The notes under the pieces were generated by a model, which made no database searches, was not told the origin of the DNA, and saw nothing but the letters and a program-made list of their open reading frames with translations. DNA of 64,000 nt, from NCBI RefSeq assembly GCF_008041835.1, contig NZ_VRYE01000018.1, positions 1 through 64,000 of the forward strand, given 5' to 3'. Positions 53,928 through 62,107 of the stretch are shown here, piece by piece. A program made the position numbers and the translations under genes. Each line of letters starts with the position of its first letter. Position 1 is the first letter of the stretch. Origin of the DNA: Ectopseudomonas mendocina. GTDB taxonomy: Bacteria; Pseudomonadota; Gammaproteobacteria; Pseudomonadales; Pseudomonadaceae.

Positions 53928-54692
53928 ATGAAGCGTCTTCTTTGCTTACTGCCGCTACTGATCACGCTGACCAGCGAGGGGGCGCAAGAAGTCCTGCGCG
54001 TCGATTTCCGTGAGCGCACACCAGAGATGCGCGTGGTTGACGGCCTACCCAGCGGCCCACTGGTCAGCGTGCTGGAAACCGCTGCCCAGCGTGTCGGTGT
54101 CGAACTGCACTGGCGCCAGGCGCCCTTCCTGCGCAGCCTCGACGATCTGCGCTCGGGGCGGGTCGATCTGGTGCCACGCGTACTGCTTACCGAGCAGCGC
54201 CGCGAGTACATCCACTTTCTGCCCAGCATCGGCAATCAGCAGCTGAACATCCGCTTCGTCACGCGGCCGGGCGAAGAAGGCAGATTGAGCCGCTATGAGG
54301 ACCTGTACCAACTGACCCTGGGCGTGAAGCGCGGAACAGCCTATTTCGAACCCTTCGACAGCGACGAAAAGCTGGGCCGCATCTACGCCAGCGATGATGC
54401 ACAGCTGGCCGCGATGTTCCGGGCTGGGCGCCTGGACACCATCGCGGTGCTCGATCGCATTCCCATGGAGGCGCAGTTCGAGGCGATGGGTTATCGCGAC
54501 TACAGCTACGCGCACTACGGCCACCAGCAAGTGCTGGGCAACCATTTCGGTGCCTCGCTCAAACGCTACCAGAGCGACCGGCGCGAACTCTACGAGCGTC
54601 TGGGCGCCGAGCTCGCGCGCATGCGCGAGGAGGGCGAAATAGCGCTGATCTATCACCGTTACGGCGTGCTGCCACCCGACGAGACGAACTGA
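53928..54692 (+). CDS. Periplasmic solute-binding protein, family 3-like
   Basis: The 254-residue protein has a signal peptide (ending near residue 19, TSEGAQ) and a type II periplasmic binding fold typical of the family 3 amino-acid binding proteins (LRVDFRERTPEMRVVDG, GVELHWRQAPFLRSLDDLRSGRVDLVPRVL, GVKRGTAYFEPF). No transporter genes are adjacent; in pseudomonads many such orphans exist, with unknown ligands. The start is ATG at 53928. Confidence 0.83.
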   Translation: MKRLLCLLPLLITLTSEGAQEVLRVDFRERTPEMRVVDGLPSGPLVSVLETAAQRVGVELHWRQAPFLRSLDDLRSGRVDLVPRVLLTEQRREYIHFLPSIGNQQLNIRFVTRPGEEGRLSRYEDLYQLTLGVKRGTAYFEPFDSDEKLGRIYASDDAQLAAMFRAGRLDTIAVLDRIPMEAQFEAMGYRDYSYAHYGHQQVLGNHFGASLKRYQSDRRELYERLGAELARMREEGEIALIYHRYGVLPPDETN

Positions 54693-54757
54693 CCGCGCCC
54701 TCGACCTGTCCCATGCTGGGCCTGCTGCACGTGCAGCACTCAACAGGAGATACGCCA

Positions 54758-55003
54758 ATGGGCATTATCGGCACCCTTTTCATCGGCCTGATCGTTGGCC
54801 TGGTTGCACGTTTTCTCAAACCCGGCGATGACAGCATGGGCTGGATCATGACCATCCTGCTCGGCATCGGTGGCTCCATCGCCGCTACCTATGGCGGCCA
54901 GGCGCTGGGCATCTACCAAGCCGGACAGGCCGCCGGTTTTATCGGCGCAGTGATCGGCGCCATCGTTCTGCTGGTAATCTACGGCGCGATCAAGAAGGGC
55001 TGA
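54758..55003 (+). CDS. GlsB/YeaQ/YmgE family small membrane protein
   Basis: The 81-residue protein has three short helices and the family features MGIIGTLFIGLIVGLVARFLKPG, LLGIGGSIAATYGGQALG and the Gly-rich end. This transglycosylase-associated family is stress-linked in enterobacteria; its biochemical role is not known. ACAGGAGATACGCC precedes the ATG at 54758. Confidence 0.92.
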   Translation: MGIIGTLFIGLIVGLVARFLKPGDDSMGWIMTILLGIGGSIAATYGGQALGIYQAGQAAGFIGAVIGAIVLLVIYGAIKKG

Positions 55004-55067
55004 CCCGCCCGTTTCAGGGGCCGAACTGTTGGCCCCTCGTTTACACCGTCATGAGATGCCATCCCCC

Positions 55068-55604
55068 ATGCGCCACCTGCTGCTTGCTCTGCTACTGTTC
55101 ACCGGTCTGGCCCACGCCGAATTGCCGGAAACCGACTGGCTCGACCTGATGCCACCTGAAGACCGCAAGGCGCTCGAAGAGATGCCCGAGATCAGCCACG
55201 ACAGTCCTGAAGGCGACAGTACTTTCTACGGAGAAGGCGGGCTGCGCCAGCAGGATCAGGATCTGCCGGCCGTGATGTATTCGACCAAGACCGTGCCCGA
55301 ACTCGACGGCAAGACCATCCGCCTGGGCGGCTACCCGGTACCGTTGGAGAACGACGAGAAAGGCAACAGCACCCTGTTCTTCCTGGTGCCCTATCCGGGC
55401 GCCTGCATTCACGTGCCACCACCGCCGCCTAACCAACTGGTGCTGGTGCGCTACCCCAAGGGCATCGTCCTTGACGATATCTATGCCCCGCTGTGGGTCA
55501 GTGGCGAACTGAAGGTGGAGCAGGTCAGCAATGACCTGGCCGACGCCGCCTATGCCATGGACGCGGGCGAAGTACGCCTGGTAACTGACGAAGACCTTTA
55601 CTGA
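55068..55604 (+). CDS. DUF3299 exported protein
   Basis: The 178-residue precursor has a signal peptide ending GLAHA (residue 17) and a conserved part LDGKTIRLGGYPVPLE followed by FFLVPYPGACIHVPPPPPNQLV, the hallmark of DUF3299. Function unknown; it is thought to be periplasmic. I chose MRHLLLALL at 55068; an ATG at 55056 gives 4 more residues. The next gene follows after 17 bp. Confidence 0.85.
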   Translation: MRHLLLALLLFTGLAHAELPETDWLDLMPPEDRKALEEMPEISHDSPEGDSTFYGEGGLRQQDQDLPAVMYSTKTVPELDGKTIRLGGYPVPLENDEKGNSTLFFLVPYPGACIHVPPPPPNQLVLVRYPKGIVLDDIYAPLWVSGELKVEQVSNDLADAAYAMDAGEVRLVTDEDLY

Positions 55605-55621
55605 TCGCCGGACGTCCACAT

Positions 55622-56089
55622 ATGAAAGCTGCAGCCCTGTTATTGCTCTCCCTGCTCTCCACCGCTGCGCTGGCTCTGGAGCCCGGCGAGCGCCTGGCGC
55701 CCTGGACGCTGCTCGATCAATTCGATGTGCCCTACACCCTCAACGACGAGACCCGCATCCTGCTGGTGGCCCGCGATATGGACGGTGCCAAGCGGGTCAA
55801 TGCTGCCCTGCAGGGCAAGCCCAGGGGCTATCTGGACGAGCGCCGGGCGGTCTTCCTCGCCGACGTCAGCCGCATGCCTGGCGTTATTGCTACGCTCTTC
55901 GCCCTGCCGAAGATGCGCGATTACAACTACCGCATCCTCCTCGACCGCGACGCACGTATCGCGCCGCGCTACCCGGCAGGCGAGGGGGAGGTGTTGTGGT
56001 TGCAACTCGATGGTCTGCAGATCGTCGCGCAGCAGGTCTTCACTCGCGCAGACGATCTGCGGCAAGCCCTGGAGGGGCAGGCGCCATGA
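55622..56089 (+). CDS. Exported hypothetical protein downstream of the DUF3299 gene
   Basis: The 155-residue protein has a signal peptide ending at ALALE (about residue 19), then LAPWTLLDQFDVPYTLNDETRILLVARDM, which resembles a thioredoxin-fold start as in peroxiredoxin-like YtfJ proteins but lacks cysteines. The rest is unfamiliar. It probably acts in the periplasm together with the DUF3299 protein encoded 17 bp before (inference). Confidence 0.72.
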   Translation: MKAAALLLLSLLSTAALALEPGERLAPWTLLDQFDVPYTLNDETRILLVARDMDGAKRVNAALQGKPRGYLDERRAVFLADVSRMPGVIATLFALPKMRDYNYRILLDRDARIAPRYPAGEGEVLWLQLDGLQIVAQQVFTRADDLRQALEGQAP

Positions 56090-56179
56090 AGAGCTGGCAG
56101 GCCACTAACCGCTTTGCGTAGGCGCTCGGTTTGCGGCGTGCTTGCGATTCGCAGCGCCGCGCCATTGCGGATGCGATGT

Positions 56180-57079
56180 TTAGCCGATCAGCTCGCTCGA
56201 AAGGCGCAGCTCCAGACGATGCCGTTCGCCGGCGTTCAGTTGCACGACGTCCTCCAACACGTTGGCCGTCTCGATGCACAGCATGTTCTGCCAGGCGTCA
56301 TCGGGAAACTGCGAGAGGCGTCGGGCCTTGTCGATCCAGGGATTCCACAGCACGGCCGAGCGTGAACCACGGGCATCCAGATGGATGCGTCGGCCCCAGC
56401 CGGGATCGACGATGCTAAGCCGCGCAGCGGTATCGAGGTAGATGCGGTCGGTTTCCGCGTCGAACACCAGCGCATCCTGCTGGCGCAGCTCCTGCCAGCC
56501 TTGCAGGGTGTCGATATAACGACAGGCCTGCAGTCCCTCGACTTTGACCTGGCGCACGTCACTGACGGCGAAGTAGCTGTGTAGCGCCTGGCTCAGGGTC
56601 AGTGGTGTGTTGCCGCGATTGTGAGTCTCCAGGCTCATGCCGAGATCCTGCGCCAGGCGTATGACGAAGGTCAGGCCGGCGTCCCGGGGCCAGCCCTCCA
56701 ACGGCTGAGTGCGCGTGTCGTAGGCGAAGCGCAGGGTGACGGCGTCGTCCTCCTCCTCAATGCCCAGCAGCTCCCAGTCTAGCGTGCGCACCAGGCCATG
56801 AGCCGGCGCCTGCTCCAGGTGAAAGTGCGCCTGCACCGCCTGCGGATTGCGCCGCAGGTCACCGAACCAGGGCCAGCACAGCGGCACACCACCGCGCACG
56901 CTTTGTCCGCGTTGGTAGGCTGCCTGTGGGCTCAGCCAGATTAGCGGCGGCTGCTCGGCCTGTTGGTAACTGAGAATCTGCGCGCCCTGTTGAGCCACCA
57001 GCAATTCGCTGCCGGCAGCCCGAATGCGCCAGCAGGTCAGTTGATCCAGTTCCACGCGTTCGACTTGGGCGGTGCTCAT
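56180..57079 (-). CDS. D-hexose-6-phosphate mutarotase (YeaD-like)
   Basis: The 299-residue protein is an aldose epimerase-like enzyme: QGAQILSYQQAEQPPLIWLS, VRGGVPLCWPWFG (with the substrate-binding Arg), HSYFAVSDVRQVKVEGL and ETANVLEDVVQLNAGE. The family interconverts alpha and beta anomers of hexose 6-phosphates. It converges with the upstream exported protein gene. The ATG at 57079 follows CGAGAGGTCGTC. Confidence 0.9.
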   Translation of the reverse strand: MSTAQVERVELDQLTCWRIRAAGSELLVAQQGAQILSYQQAEQPPLIWLSPQAAYQRGQSVRGGVPLCWPWFGDLRRNPQAVQAHFHLEQAPAHGLVRTLDWELLGIEEEDDAVTLRFAYDTRTQPLEGWPRDAGLTFVIRLAQDLGMSLETHNRGNTPLTLSQALHSYFAVSDVRQVKVEGLQACRYIDTLQGWQELRQQDALVFDAETDRIYLDTAARLSIVDPGWGRRIHLDARGSRSAVLWNPWIDKARRLSQFPDDAWQNMLCIETANVLEDVVQLNAGERHRLELRLSSELIG

Positions 57080-57132
57080 GACGACCTCTCGCTGGGATAG
57101 ATGACCAATAGTGTGACAACGCCAGAAGCAAA

Positions 57133-57155
57133 ACGCCCGTCACAGGGACGGGCGT
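57133..57155 (-). terminator. Intrinsic terminator of the DctQM genes
   Basis: On the minus strand ACGCCCGTC-CCTGT-GACGGGCGT is followed by TTTGC, starting about 20 bp after the dctM stop. Confidence 0.75.
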
Positions 57156-57176
57156 CTGCTGACTGCAAGCTATGAC

Positions 57177-58553
57177 CTACTTGCCGTAGACCTGTTCCGG
57201 CAGCCAGGTGATCAGGCCCGGGAAGATATAGGCGATCACCAGCAGCAACAGCTGGATCAGAATGAACGGCACCACACCTTTGTAAATGGTGCTGGTAGGA
57301 ATGCTCGCCGGCGTCACGCCACGCAGGTAGAACAGCGCAAAGCCGAAGGGGGGCGTGAGGAAGGAGGTCTGCAGGTTGAGTGCGATCATCACGCCCAGCC
57401 AGATCGGGTCGAGACCCATGGCCAGCAGGACCGGCCCGACGATCGGCACCACCACGAAGGTGATTTCGATGAAGTCGAGAATGAAGCCGAGCAGAAAGAT
57501 CACCAGCATCACCAGGAAGAAGGCCCCGAGCACGCCACCTGGCAGCTGGGCGAACACGTCCTCGATCAGCGCTTCGCCACCGAAACCACGGAATACCAGG
57601 GAGAACAGCGACGCACCGATCAGGATCATGAAGACCATGGCACTGATTTCGGTGGTGCCGTAGGCCACTTCCTTGAGTTGGCCGAAGTTCAGCTTGCCCT
57701 TGCTGAAGGCCAGCAGCATCGCGCCTACTGCGCCCAGCGCAGCGGCTTCGGTGGGGGTGGCGTAGCCAGCCAGGATCGAGCCCAGCACTGCGCCGATCAG
57801 GATCAGCGGCGGAATCAACGCCTTGCCCAGTTTGCCCCATTCGATCGGGCCGAGTTCTTCTTGCGGCAGTGCCGGCAGTTTCTTCGGCTGGAAGATGGCG
57901 ACGGAAATGATGTAGACGATGTACAGACCGACCAGCAACAGACCGGGCAGCAGAGCGCCGACGAACAGGTCGCCAACCGAGACGGTCTTCGGCGAGAAGA
58001 TGCCCATCTTCAGCTGCGCCTGCTGATAGGCGCTGGACATCACGTCACCCAGCAGCACCAGCACGATGGACGGCGGAATGATCTGCCCCAGAGTACCGGT
58101 AGCAGCCAGAGTGCCAGTGGAAATGGCCGGATCATAGCCACGGCGCAACATGGTCGGCAGTGCCAGCAGGCCCATGGTCACCACGGTGGCGCCGACGATA
58201 CCGGTGGAAGCAGCGAGCAGGGCACCGACCACGCACACGGAAATCGCCAGGCCGCCACGCAGGGTGCCGAACAGGCGCGACATGGACTCGAGCAGGTCTT
58301 CGGCCACCCGTGAGCGTTCCAGCATCACCCCCATGAACACGAACAGCGGCACGGCGAGCATCGTCTGGTTGTTCATGATGCCGAACAGGCGGTTCGGCAG
58401 GGCGCTGAGGTAACCAGGATCAAAGGTGCCCGTGACGACACCGATGGCGGCGAACAGCAGGGAAACGCCAGCCAGGGTGAACGCTACCGGGAAGCCGGCC
58501 ATCAAGGCCACGCAAATACTGACGAACAGCAGAATCGCCATCAACTCAGCCAT
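57177..58553 (-). CDS. dctM: TRAP transporter large permease subunit
   Basis: The 458-residue protein has about twelve helices and DctM features: GFPVAFTLAGVSLLFA, NNQTMLAVPLFVFMGVMLE, ASTGIVGATVVTMGL, GTLGQIIPPSIVLVLLGDV and LTPPFGFALFYL. It carries the sodium-coupled transport of the substrate brought by DctP. It follows dctQ with an 8-bp overlap; the two are divergent from dctP. Confidence 0.95.
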   Translation of the reverse strand: MAELMAILLFVSICVALMAGFPVAFTLAGVSLLFAAIGVVTGTFDPGYLSALPNRLFGIMNNQTMLAVPLFVFMGVMLERSRVAEDLLESMSRLFGTLRGGLAISVCVVGALLAASTGIVGATVVTMGLLALPTMLRRGYDPAISTGTLAATGTLGQIIPPSIVLVLLGDVMSSAYQQAQLKMGIFSPKTVSVGDLFVGALLPGLLLVGLYIVYIISVAIFQPKKLPALPQEELGPIEWGKLGKALIPPLILIGAVLGSILAGYATPTEAAALGAVGAMLLAFSKGKLNFGQLKEVAYGTTEISAMVFMILIGASLFSLVFRGFGGEALIEDVFAQLPGGVLGAFFLVMLVIFLLGFILDFIEITFVVVPIVGPVLLAMGLDPIWLGVMIALNLQTSFLTPPFGFALFYLRGVTPASIPTSTIYKGVVPFILIQLLLLVIAYIFPGLITWLPEQVYGK

Positions 58554-59091
58554 GTTTCACCTCCGGAGCTGGCAGGCGACCGCTGAAGACGTAGATTGCC
58601 TTGATCAGATTGGAAATACCTTGCAGTACCAGGCTGACGACCAGTACCAGGATGATGCTTTTCTGCAGGTAGACGAACTTGAGGCCGCCAGATTCGCTTG
58701 ACGCTTCGAAAGTCGACCAGGCGTTGCTGACGTAATCCCAACTGGCCCAACCGAGGAACAGCGCGACCGGCAGCAGGAACAGCAGATTACCGAAGATCTC
58801 GACCAACGCCTGACGGCGGCCGCTGAACTTCTGGTAGAAGATGTCCACACGCACGTGTCCGTTGCGTTGCAGCACCCAGGCCGCTGCACCCATGAACACC
58901 AGTGCATGCGCGTAGAGCACCGCTTCCTGCAGGGCAGTCGCCCCGATACCGAAACCGTAACGCAGCACCACGACGATGGCCGTACCGATTACCAAAAATA
59001 CCGTCAGCCAGGCGCAGGCCTTGCCGAACCAGCTGTTCAGCGCATCGATCAGATATGCAAGAGCGAGGGGAAATGAAGGCTTGTCGGACAT
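58546..59091 (-). CDS. dctQ: TRAP transporter small permease subunit
   Basis: The 181-residue protein has four helices as expected for DctQ, with WLTVFLVIGTAIVVVLRYGFGIGATALQEAVLY near the start and ALVFMGAAAWVLQRNGHVRVDIFY, the family motif. It pairs with the large subunit to form the permease. The ATG at 59091 lies 245 bp from the divergent receptor gene dctP. Confidence 0.94.
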   Translation of the reverse strand: MSDKPSFPLALAYLIDALNSWFGKACAWLTVFLVIGTAIVVVLRYGFGIGATALQEAVLYAHALVFMGAAAWVLQRNGHVRVDIFYQKFSGRRQALVEIFGNLLFLLPVALFLGWASWDYVSNAWSTFEASSESGGLKFVYLQKSIILVLVVSLVLQGISNLIKAIYVFSGRLPAPEVKHG

Positions 59092-59336
59092 AGTGAGTCC
59101 TTTATCGTTATGAGTAGGAGACAGGACAGCAAACCGGTTGGCCGCGCGTCACGCCACCCGTGTCCTTGTGGGGCGCAGGCCGGCGATTCTAGGCAGGCCT
59201 GCGGTCATGCAGCAATGCCCGTGCAACTTTAGTCGTATTAACTAGGCTTGTAGGTCACGACCCCCTATGTTATTCACGTTCGGTCTACCTCCGGCGATCC
59301 CGTGGTAAGACCAATACAACAATAAAGGAGCATTGC

Positions 59337-60437
59337 ATGAAACGTCGCGACATACTCGCCGCAGCGGGCGTAGGCCTTGCAGCAACCGCCCTGGCCGGCT
59401 GTAAGGAAGATGCCAAGAGCGCCGCAGCACCTCAAGAGGGTTCGAGTTCCCAAACCTTCAACTGGAAGATGGTCACCTCCTGGCCGAAAAACTTCCCGGG
59501 CGTCGGCGTCGGGGCCGAGCGCTTCGCCAAGCTGGTCGATGAAATGAGTAACGGCCGCCTGAAGGTCAAGGTATACGCAGCCGGTGAACTGGTGCCGGCC
59601 CTGGAAGTATTCGATGCAGTCTCCCGTGGTACCGCCGAAATGGGTCATGGTGCCCCTTACTACTGGAAAGGCAAGGTTCCCGCTGCGCAGTTCTTCTGCG
59701 CCTCGCCATTCGGCCCCAATGCTCAGGAAATGAACGCCTGGTTGCACCGTGGCGGTGGTCAGCAGCTGTGGGAAGAGGTCTACAAACCGTTCGGCGTACT
59801 GCCGATGGCCTGCGGCAACACCGGCGTGCAGACCGCCGGCTGGTTCAACAAGGAAATGAACTCGGTCGATGACTTCAAGGGCCTGAAGATGCGTACCCCT
59901 GGCCTGGGCGGCGAAGTGCTGACCAAGATGGGCGGTACCGTGGTCAACATGCCGGCCGGTGAGATCTTCACCGCCATGCAGACCGGTGCCATCGACGCCA
60001 CTGAATGGATCGGCCCGTACAACGACCTGGCCCTGGGTCTGCACAAGGCAGCCAAGTACTACTACACCCCGGGCTGGCAGGAGCCGAGCGTTCTGTTCGA
60101 GCTGGACGTCAACATCAAGGCCTGGGAAACCCTGCCGCCAGATCTGCAAGCCATCGTTCGCGCCGCTGCCCGCGACGTCAACGGCGACATGCTCGATGAC
60201 TACAATGCCAAGAACATGGAGGCCATGGAGCAGCTCAAGGCTGATGGCGTGGAAGTACGCCGCCTGCCGGATGAAGTGCTGGCCCGTTTGAAGGAAGTGG
60301 CGGCCGAAGTGGTCGAGGCCAGTGCGGCGGCTGACCCTGCCGCTGCCAAGGTCTGGGAGCACCAGAAGGCTTATCTGAAGCGGCTGTATGCCTACGCGGA
60401 AAGCAACGAGAAAGACATCTACAACATCCGTGGCTGA
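59337..60437 (+). CDS. dctP: TRAP transporter substrate-binding protein (DctP, TakP-like)
   Basis: The 366-residue precursor has a Tat-like start (KRRDILAAAGVGLAATALAGC) ending in a lipobox LAGC at residue 22, so it may be a Tat-exported lipoprotein. The mature part resembles TakP-type receptors for 2-oxo acids: WKMVTSWPKNFPGVGVGAERFAKL, GAPYYWKGKVPAAQFFCASPFG, and WIGPYNDLALGLHK. The ligand is inferred only. It diverges from dctQ-dctM. AAAGGAG precedes the ATG. Confidence 0.93.
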   Translation: MKRRDILAAAGVGLAATALAGCKEDAKSAAAPQEGSSSQTFNWKMVTSWPKNFPGVGVGAERFAKLVDEMSNGRLKVKVYAAGELVPALEVFDAVSRGTAEMGHGAPYYWKGKVPAAQFFCASPFGPNAQEMNAWLHRGGGQQLWEEVYKPFGVLPMACGNTGVQTAGWFNKEMNSVDDFKGLKMRTPGLGGEVLTKMGGTVVNMPAGEIFTAMQTGAIDATEWIGPYNDLALGLHKAAKYYYTPGWQEPSVLFELDVNIKAWETLPPDLQAIVRAAARDVNGDMLDDYNAKNMEAMEQLKADGVEVRRLPDEVLARLKEVAAEVVEASAAADPAAAKVWEHQKAYLKRLYAYAESNEKDIYNIRG

Positions 60438-60455
60438 TTGCCCTGCACACAACCA

Positions 60456-60485
60456 AACGCCGGCCTGAAAGCCGGCGTTCTGGTT
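60456..60485 (+). terminator. Terminator after dctP
   Basis: AACGCCGGC-CTGAAA-GCCGGCGTT followed by CTGGTT, 18 bp after the stop. The T run is weak. Confidence 0.65.
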
Positions 60486-60515
60486 ATTGCCGTGTGCTTT
60501 GCTGCGGGCTGAGCC

Positions 60516-60920
60516 TCAGCCGCGCCGCGGCGGCACTGGGCGGGTGCGGCCGCTGCCGTCGATGGCGACGAAGACGAATACCGCTTCGGTGACCTTGCGC
60601 CATTCATTGGACAGCGGATCGTCGCTCCACACCTCGACCATCATCTGGATCGAGCTGCGGCCAATCTCCAGCGCCTGGGTGTAGAAGGACAACTGCGCAC
60701 CCACCGCCACCGGCACGAGGAAGGCCATGCGGTCGATGGCGACAGTGGCGACGCGGCCACCGGCGATCTTGCTGGCCATGGCCGTGCCGGCCAGGTCCAT
60801 CTGCGATACCAGCCAACCGCCATAGATATCCCCGAAACCATTGGTCTCACGCGGCAGCGCGGTGATCTGCAGGGCAAGGTCGCCCTGGGGAATAGGGTCT
60901 TCCTGTTCGTAGTCGTTCAT
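60516..60920 (-). CDS. yciA: Acyl-CoA thioesterase (YciA type)
   Basis: The 134-residue hotdog-fold enzyme has [30 protein letters not shown], with the catalytic Asp in GDIYGGW, and [19 protein letters not shown]. YciA hydrolyses acyl-CoA thioesters. The ATG at 60920 gives normal length; the frame is open upstream without family character. It converges on dctP. Confidence 0.9.
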   Translation of the reverse strand: MNDYEQEDPIPQGDLALQITALPRETNGFGDIYGGWLVSQMDLAGTAMASKIAGGRVATVAIDRMAFLVPVAVGAQLSFYTQALEIGRSSIQMMVEVWSDDPLSNEWRKVTEAVFVFVAIDGSGRTRPVPPRRG

Positions 60921-61127
60921 GCTTTCGAGGCTCGTGGCGCGGTTGTTGTTCTGAGCGCGGAACCCGCATGACACGCGGGCGCGACGAGTATACCGACTGT
61001 GCAGTCGGCGGGCGACCACTCTGGCGAGCCATGGCTGGCGACCGATCGGGCAAAACGCACGATCAGGCCAGTGCCATTCGGGCAGGATGCCCGCCCTTAT
61101 CTCTTCTCGATAATTTTCAACTCAATG

Positions 61128-61140
61128 ATTTAAAAGGAAT
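61128..61140 (-). promoter_or_regulatory. Possible IHF site upstream of the sigma-54 promoter
   Basis: On the minus strand AATCATTGAGTTG matches the IHF consensus WATCAANNNNTTR with one mismatch. It lies in an AT-rich island (about 61105-61152), 19 bp before the -24 element. Confidence 0.4.
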
Positions 61141-61158
61141 TTATCTAAATCTCAGGCC

Positions 61159-61173
61159 TGGCACGGGCTCTGC
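61159..61173 (+). promoter_or_regulatory. Sigma-54 promoter of the DUF1328-ivy unit
   Basis: TGGCAC, five bases, CTGC, the same pattern as at 19923 and close to the RpoN consensus. It is 140 bp before the DUF1328 start, in an otherwise empty 390-bp gap with an AT-rich stretch that could bind IHF. Confidence 0.65.
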
Positions 61174-61312
61174 AACATTGTTCTCAGGCAGCCGGTCAGG
61201 AACGACCGGTACGGATAGCCGGACTTTCAGCCATCCGCCTATGAACCCGAGTAATGCGCAATGTCATGGCCTGCCAGGGCCATTGACCACTGATCCATCG
61301 AGGAGAACGACC

Positions 61313-61477
61313 ATGCTGAGTTGGGCAGTCACATTCCTGATCATCGCCATCATCGCCGCCGTACTGGGCTTCGGTGGTATCGCCGGCACCGCCGCAGGCA
61401 TCGCCAAGATTCTTTTCGTGGTGTTCCTGGTGCTGTTCATCGTCTCGTTCGTCATGGGCTGCCGCCCGCGTCTTTAG
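61313..61477 (+). CDS. DUF1328 small membrane protein
   Basis: The 54-residue protein consists of two helices and starts [25 protein letters not shown], the signature of the YtjA/DUF1328 family; these proteins are small, widespread and of unknown function. GAGGAGAACGACC gives a strong ribosome site. It is followed by the ivy gene after 10 bp. Confidence 0.94.
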   Translation: MLSWAVTFLIIAIIAAVLGFGGIAGTAAGIAKILFVVFLVLFIVSFVMGCRPRL

Positions 61478-61487
61478 GGAGAGATAG

Positions 61488-61949
61488 ATGCAGTCGATTC
61501 ACGCCATTGCCGCCGCCCTGCTGATGGGCGGCGCCCTGGCGGCTCAGGCCGCCGACCGCGACGCTAGTTTCCATCCAGGCGAGCTGCTCACCAGTAACAC
61601 CGAGTACCGTGAAGCCTGGCAGGATCTGGTGAAGAACGAAGAGCGCTTGCCGGACTGGCTGATCAACCTCAGCGGCCTGTCCACTCCCATGCAGACAGTG
61701 GAAGCCGATAGCGATCGCTATCTGGTTGGCCAGATCTGCGAAGCGAACAGATGCTTCAATCAGCGCGCGTATGTCGCCTTCGAATGGGAAGACGACGATG
61801 CCTACGCGCTGTATGTGCAGGTACCGGATGGCCTGCCGGAAGACCGCGCGCCAAGCGAGCATGCCAGCCTGCGTTGGCTGGGCGAGCCGGACGAGGAAAT
61901 CCAGCAGATGCTGATGGAACAGCTACGCAGCGATCCCAACTGGTATTGA
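61488..61949 (+). CDS. ivy: Inhibitor of vertebrate lysozyme (Ivy family)
   Basis: The 153-residue precursor has a signal peptide ending LAAQA (residue 21). The mature part has the Ivy features: LTSNTEYREAWQDLV, LINLSGLSTP, and the loop C-x-x-x-x-C in ICEANRCFNQRAYVAF, where the family has its inhibitory CKPHDC loop. Ivy binds and blocks C-type lysozyme in the periplasm. The loop lacks the usual central His (Ala-Asn-Arg instead of Pro-His-Asp), so activity is uncertain. AGGGAGAG precedes the ATG. Confidence 0.87.
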   Translation: MQSIHAIAAALLMGGALAAQAADRDASFHPGELLTSNTEYREAWQDLVKNEERLPDWLINLSGLSTPMQTVEADSDRYLVGQICEANRCFNQRAYVAFEWEDDDAYALYVQVPDGLPEDRAPSEHASLRWLGEPDEEIQQMLMEQLRSDPNWY

Positions 61950-62107
61950 GTGACGGCAGTTTGCCGGCTGTCCCACAGACACCGCCGGCACGTTATCATC
62001 CCCCGCCATAACGGCATGCCCTCCTTCATCTGGCGCATTGCGCCATCTTCTTCCTCAGGGAGAAGGCGATCAGGGAAGGCGTCGCTTGCCAATCTAGGGG
62101 GATCGCA

